IMG/VR virus record: IMGVR_UViG_3300021960_008509
Location: 1-52,689 of that record
DNA from: a virus
DNA length: 52,689 nucleotides
Direction: 5' to 3' (one strand)
In this document: positions 50,203-52,689 of the stretch, one piece after another
Position numbering within the stretch: position 1 is the stretch's first letter
How the letters are laid out: the number at the start of each line of letters is the position of its first letter
Notes under the pieces: model-generated
The model's input: only the letters and a program-made list of their open reading frames with translations
What the model was told of the DNA's origin: nothing
Databases searched by the model: none
Program-made: the position numbers and the translations under genes

Positions 50203-52689
50203 ATGGTAGCCCCGTTAAAAATATTAGAGTCTGGATCTTTAAAGGAAATGGTCATTTCCGAAGAAGATTATCTCGCATATCGTGCAGGAATACATTTATC
50301 TACTACTACTGTATCCGATAAGGCCGCGTTAAATATTACTTCGGGGGCAACGGTTGGTACTTATACCGACACCTTCTTCTCTACGGTTACTGTTACTCCT
50401 ACTATTCATAATTTAGGAACAGTCACTGCTACCACAAGATTAGACAAACCCACTCTTTTTGATATTACATGGGGATCTGCACCTTCTGCTCCAACAAGTG
50501 TGGCAGTTGGGGACACTATTCGAATTACCGCAAAGCATGCTCTTACGCTTGGAGTAGGTCAAGATGCGGAAACTTTAGGTCTTTATCTCTCATGGACACG
50601 TAACACATCTTTGCTTAATGATGGCGGTTATGTCATCAGTAATAATATTTCGCCTACTCCTAATCCAGTAGATCCACCTCCAAGATTTGCGACATGGCAA
50701 GCTGCAGCAGCATCGACTGATTATACGGTTACTTGGGATTTGGTACTAACCGAACCCGGAGACTTTGATCTTGAAATTCTTGGAACCATGTCGGAAACCG
50801 ATGATGCACCTCCTGATTTTGCCAGTGCAACGCTGCAACTCCCTACCATAACAGTTGCCGCAGTCAACGAACAAGAAGAACAAGGTAGTACATCTACCAC
50901 GCTATATCAAAACAATAGTGCTATTGTCCCTCAGAGAGGGGAAGCAAACTGGAGAGGATTGACTTACTGGGACAAGGCAACTAAATCTGTTCGTGAAATG
51001 TCCAATACCGAACTTGATATTGTGGTAAAACGTTTAGTTAAAAAAATTATGCACGACGAACTTCCAGGAGTTTTTCGTTTATCAGATACGCAACCTAGTG
51101 GAGATTGGACAACTTTCATCTCTAATATATTTACTGATACTCGTTTAGACGGCACTTCTAATAACTATTCTATATGGATACGTTCTACTGGCATTGAACC
51201 GACAAAATATTCTCCGGCATCAGTCAAAAGATCAAATGGCAATACTGGAGCCTTTCAAGGTCTGCAAGCGGCTCCAGAAAGTACCTTAGAAACTACTTTA
51301 GGGCAACGTGCCAAAGAAGTTATCATGGCAACTGGAATCGGAACCTATCAACTTAGAAGTTCTGTTCAAGGTGCCCCCACTGATGCAGGTGTTTGGGTTC
51401 CTCGGGGTATTGCAGTAGATACTCGAAATGATGTAGGTATCAGTGTAAGTACGGCAGATTATGTTGGAACTTATACTGGGGATTTTGATACAATAATTCA
51501 AGAAGATTATACTGGTACTTTCGAGACTACCGTACTTGAACCGTATATTGGTACCTTTGAGACTGTTGTTCAAGAACCGTATATTGGTACTTTTGAGACG
51601 GAGGCACTTGAACCTTATACGGGTACCTTTGAGACTGTTGTTCAAGAACCGTATACTGGTACTTTCGAGACTACCGTACTTGAACCTTATACGGGTACCT
51701 TTGAGACTACCGTACTAGAACCGTATATTGGTACTTTTGAGACGGAGGTACTTGAACCTTATACGGGTACCTTTGAGACTGTTGTTCAAGAACCGTATAC
51801 TGGTGATTTTACACGTGTTGTCCAAGAAGATGAACCTTATACGGGTAATTTCGAGACAACGGTACAAGAAGACGAACCTTACATCGGTGATTTTGATACG
51901 ACAGTATTAGAACCTTATACTGGTGATTTTACACGTGTTGTCCAAGAAGATGAACCTTATACGGGTAATTTCGAGACAACGGTACAACAACCTTATACTG
52001 GTGACTTTACACGTATTGTACAAGAACCTTATACGGGTAACTTTACGACTACTGCTGTAGAACAATTTCCTTACACTGGTGATTTTACACGTCTTGACCA
52101 AGAACCTTATACGGGTAACTTTACGACTACTGCTGTAGAACAATTTCCTTACACTGGTGATTTTACACGTCTTGACCAAGAACCTTATACGGGTAACTTT
52201 ACGACAGCAGTACAAGAACCTTACACTGGTGATTTTACACGTCTTGCCCAAGAACCTTATACTGGTAACTTTACGACTACTGTTGTAGAACAATTTCCCT
52301 ATACGGGTAACTTTACGACAGCAGTACAAGAACCATATACTGGTAACTTTACGACTACTGCTGTAGAACAATTTCCCTATACTGGTGACTTTACCCGTCT
52401 TGCTCAACAACCTTATACGGGTAATTTCGAGACAACGGTACAACAACCTTATACTGGTGACTTTACCCGTCTTGCTCAACAACCTTATACTGGTGATTTT
52501 GATACGACAGCTGTAGAACAATTTCCCTATACTGGTAACTTTACGACAGCAGTACAAGAACCATATACTGGTAACTTTACGACCACAGTACAAGAAGACG
52601 AACCATATACTGGTAACTTTACGACAGCAGTACAAGAACCATATACAGGTAACTTTACGACCACAGTACAACAACCTTATACTGGTAAC
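50203..52689 (+). CDS. Tail fibre-like protein with PYTG repeats, 3' end outside the window
   Basis: ATG 50203 opens a frame of 829 codons with no stop before the window ends. Residues 1-420 have beta-rich, non-repetitive sequence, with WRGLTYWDKATKSVRE near 250 and TDTRLDGTSNNYSIWI near 312 that resemble phage fibre and neck-whisker type proteins. From about residue 424 the chain is made of 12- or 14-residue units around PYTG(N/D/T)F. The gene follows a late box, as expected for a structural protein. It is likely a long fibre; the receptor-binding tip would be past the window. Confidence 0.72.
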   Translation, partial: MVAPLKILESGSLKEMVISEEDYLAYRAGIHLSTTTVSDKAALNITSGATVGTYTDTFFSTVTVTPTIHNLGTVTATTRLDKPTLFDITWGSAPSAPTSVAVGDTIRITAKHALTLGVGQDAETLGLYLSWTRNTSLLNDGGYVISNNISPTPNPVDPPPRFATWQAAAASTDYTVTWDLVLTEPGDFDLEILGTMSETDDAPPDFASATLQLPTITVAAVNEQEEQGSTSTTLYQNNSAIVPQRGEANWRGLTYWDKATKSVREMSNTELDIVVKRLVKKIMHDELPGVFRLSDTQPSGDWTTFISNIFTDTRLDGTSNNYSIWIRSTGIEPTKYSPASVKRSNGNTGAFQGLQAAPESTLETTLGQRAKEVIMATGIGTYQLRSSVQGAPTDAGVWVPRGIAVDTRNDVGISVSTADYVGTYTGDFDTIIQEDYTGTFETTVLEPYIGTFETVVQEPYIGTFETEALEPYTGTFETVVQEPYTGTFETTVLEPYTGTFETTVLEPYIGTFETEVLEPYTGTFETVVQEPYTGDFTRVVQEDEPYTGNFETTVQEDEPYIGDFDTTVLEPYTGDFTRVVQEDEPYTGNFETTVQQPYTGDFTRIVQEPYTGNFTTTAVEQFPYTGDFTRLDQEPYTGNFTTTAVEQFPYTGDFTRLDQEPYTGNFTTAVQEPYTGDFTRLAQEPYTGNFTTTVVEQFPYTGNFTTAVQEPYTGNFTTTAVEQFPYTGDFTRLAQQPYTGNFETTVQQPYTGDFTRLAQQPYTGDFDTTAVEQFPYTGNFTTAVQEPYTGNFTTTVQEDEPYTGNFTTAVQEPYTGNFTTTVQQPYTGN
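51472..52689 (+). repeat. Coding tandem repeats of a 36- or 42-base unit (PYTG)
   Basis: About 33 copies of the unit fill the end of the fibre gene. The constant core is P-Y-T/I-G followed by N, D or T and F; then ETTVLE, TRLAQQ, TTAVQE or TTTAVEQF. The first copies are of the TFETTVLE type, and later ones mix the DFTR and NFTT types. Whole blocks recur almost unchanged, for example 51801-51860 and 51912-51980, which points to recent unequal exchange. Confidence 0.88.

Noticed and set aside
51907-52674. Minus-strand open frame of 255 codons opposite the repeat array
   Set aside because: It is the mirror of the PYTG repeats; the plus frame is continuous from 50203 and the minus product is an artefact of repeated codons with no start signal.
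51472-52689. CRISPR-like array
   Set aside because: The repeats are in frame, have no unique spacers of constant size and encode a regular peptide, so they are coding repeats.

Overview
The window is a stretch of a T4-like marine myovirus (contractile-tailed phage) genome. It is about 40% GC by eye and packed almost end to end with genes, many joined by ATGA or TAATG overlaps. The phage signature genes are the T4-type baseplate set (gp4, gp54, gp26, a gp51-like frame, gp48, gp53, gp27, gp5 pieces, gp25, gp6, gp8), the single-strand DNA binding protein gp32, the late-transcription co-activator gp33, PhoH, ThyX and a class II ribonucleotide reductase. No tRNA, integrase, insertion sequence, CRISPR array or bacterial housekeeping block was seen. 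The host cannot be named from the sequence. The mix of PhoH, cobalamin-dependent NrdJ, a zinc-less gp32 and a bilin reductase fits open-ocean T4-like phages.

Layout. (1) 1-5876: nucleotide metabolism and small early genes: end of nrdJ, a zinc-ribbon peptide, a carbamoyltransferase, a GIY-YIG protein, a zeta-like kinase, phoH and a T4-type lysozyme. (2) 5887-16328: a block of about 10.4 kb of sugar genes. It holds at least eight glycosyltransferase-like genes, a UDP-glucuronate 4-epimerase-like enzyme, a close relative of UDP-sulfoquinovose synthase (SQD1), a sulfotransferase and a methyltransferase. (3) 16318-19598: a PD-(D/E)XK exonuclease, then a heme oxygenase overlapping a ferredoxin-dependent bilin reductase (PcyA/PcyX type), a conserved small protein, a DUF454 membrane protein and a second sulfotransferase. 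(4) 19662-27889: small membrane protein, thermonuclease, methyltransferases, DUF1796, thyX, a 2OG-Fe(II) oxygenase, a short nucleotide-sugar dehydrogenase, gp33 and gp32, closed by a strong terminator. (5) 27937-31977, minus strand: gp4, one unassigned gene, gp54, gp26, a gp51-like reading frame reached by a likely -1 frameshift, and a tape-measure candidate. (6) 32025-52689, plus strand: gp48, gp53, gp27, a gp5 split over three genes, gp25, gp6, gp8, a stray glycosyltransferase, an 1829-residue DUF4815 protein, and a fibre-like gene whose C-terminal part is built of about 33 PYTG repeats and runs off the window.

Regulation can be read at two levels. Host sigma70-type promoters with exactly 17-base spacers occur before or inside early genes; two are perfect TTGACA-N17-TATAAT. 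T4-type late boxes (TATAAATA) lie before gp48, gp25, gp8, the terminal fibre gene and the zeta-like kinase, which fits the presence of gp33.

The strongest points for follow-up are the heme oxygenase and bilin reductase pair under its own consensus promoter, the SQD1-like enzyme with sulfotransferases in a phage glycan cluster, and the probable -1 frameshift joining gp26 to a gp51-like domain just upstream of the tape-measure candidate.
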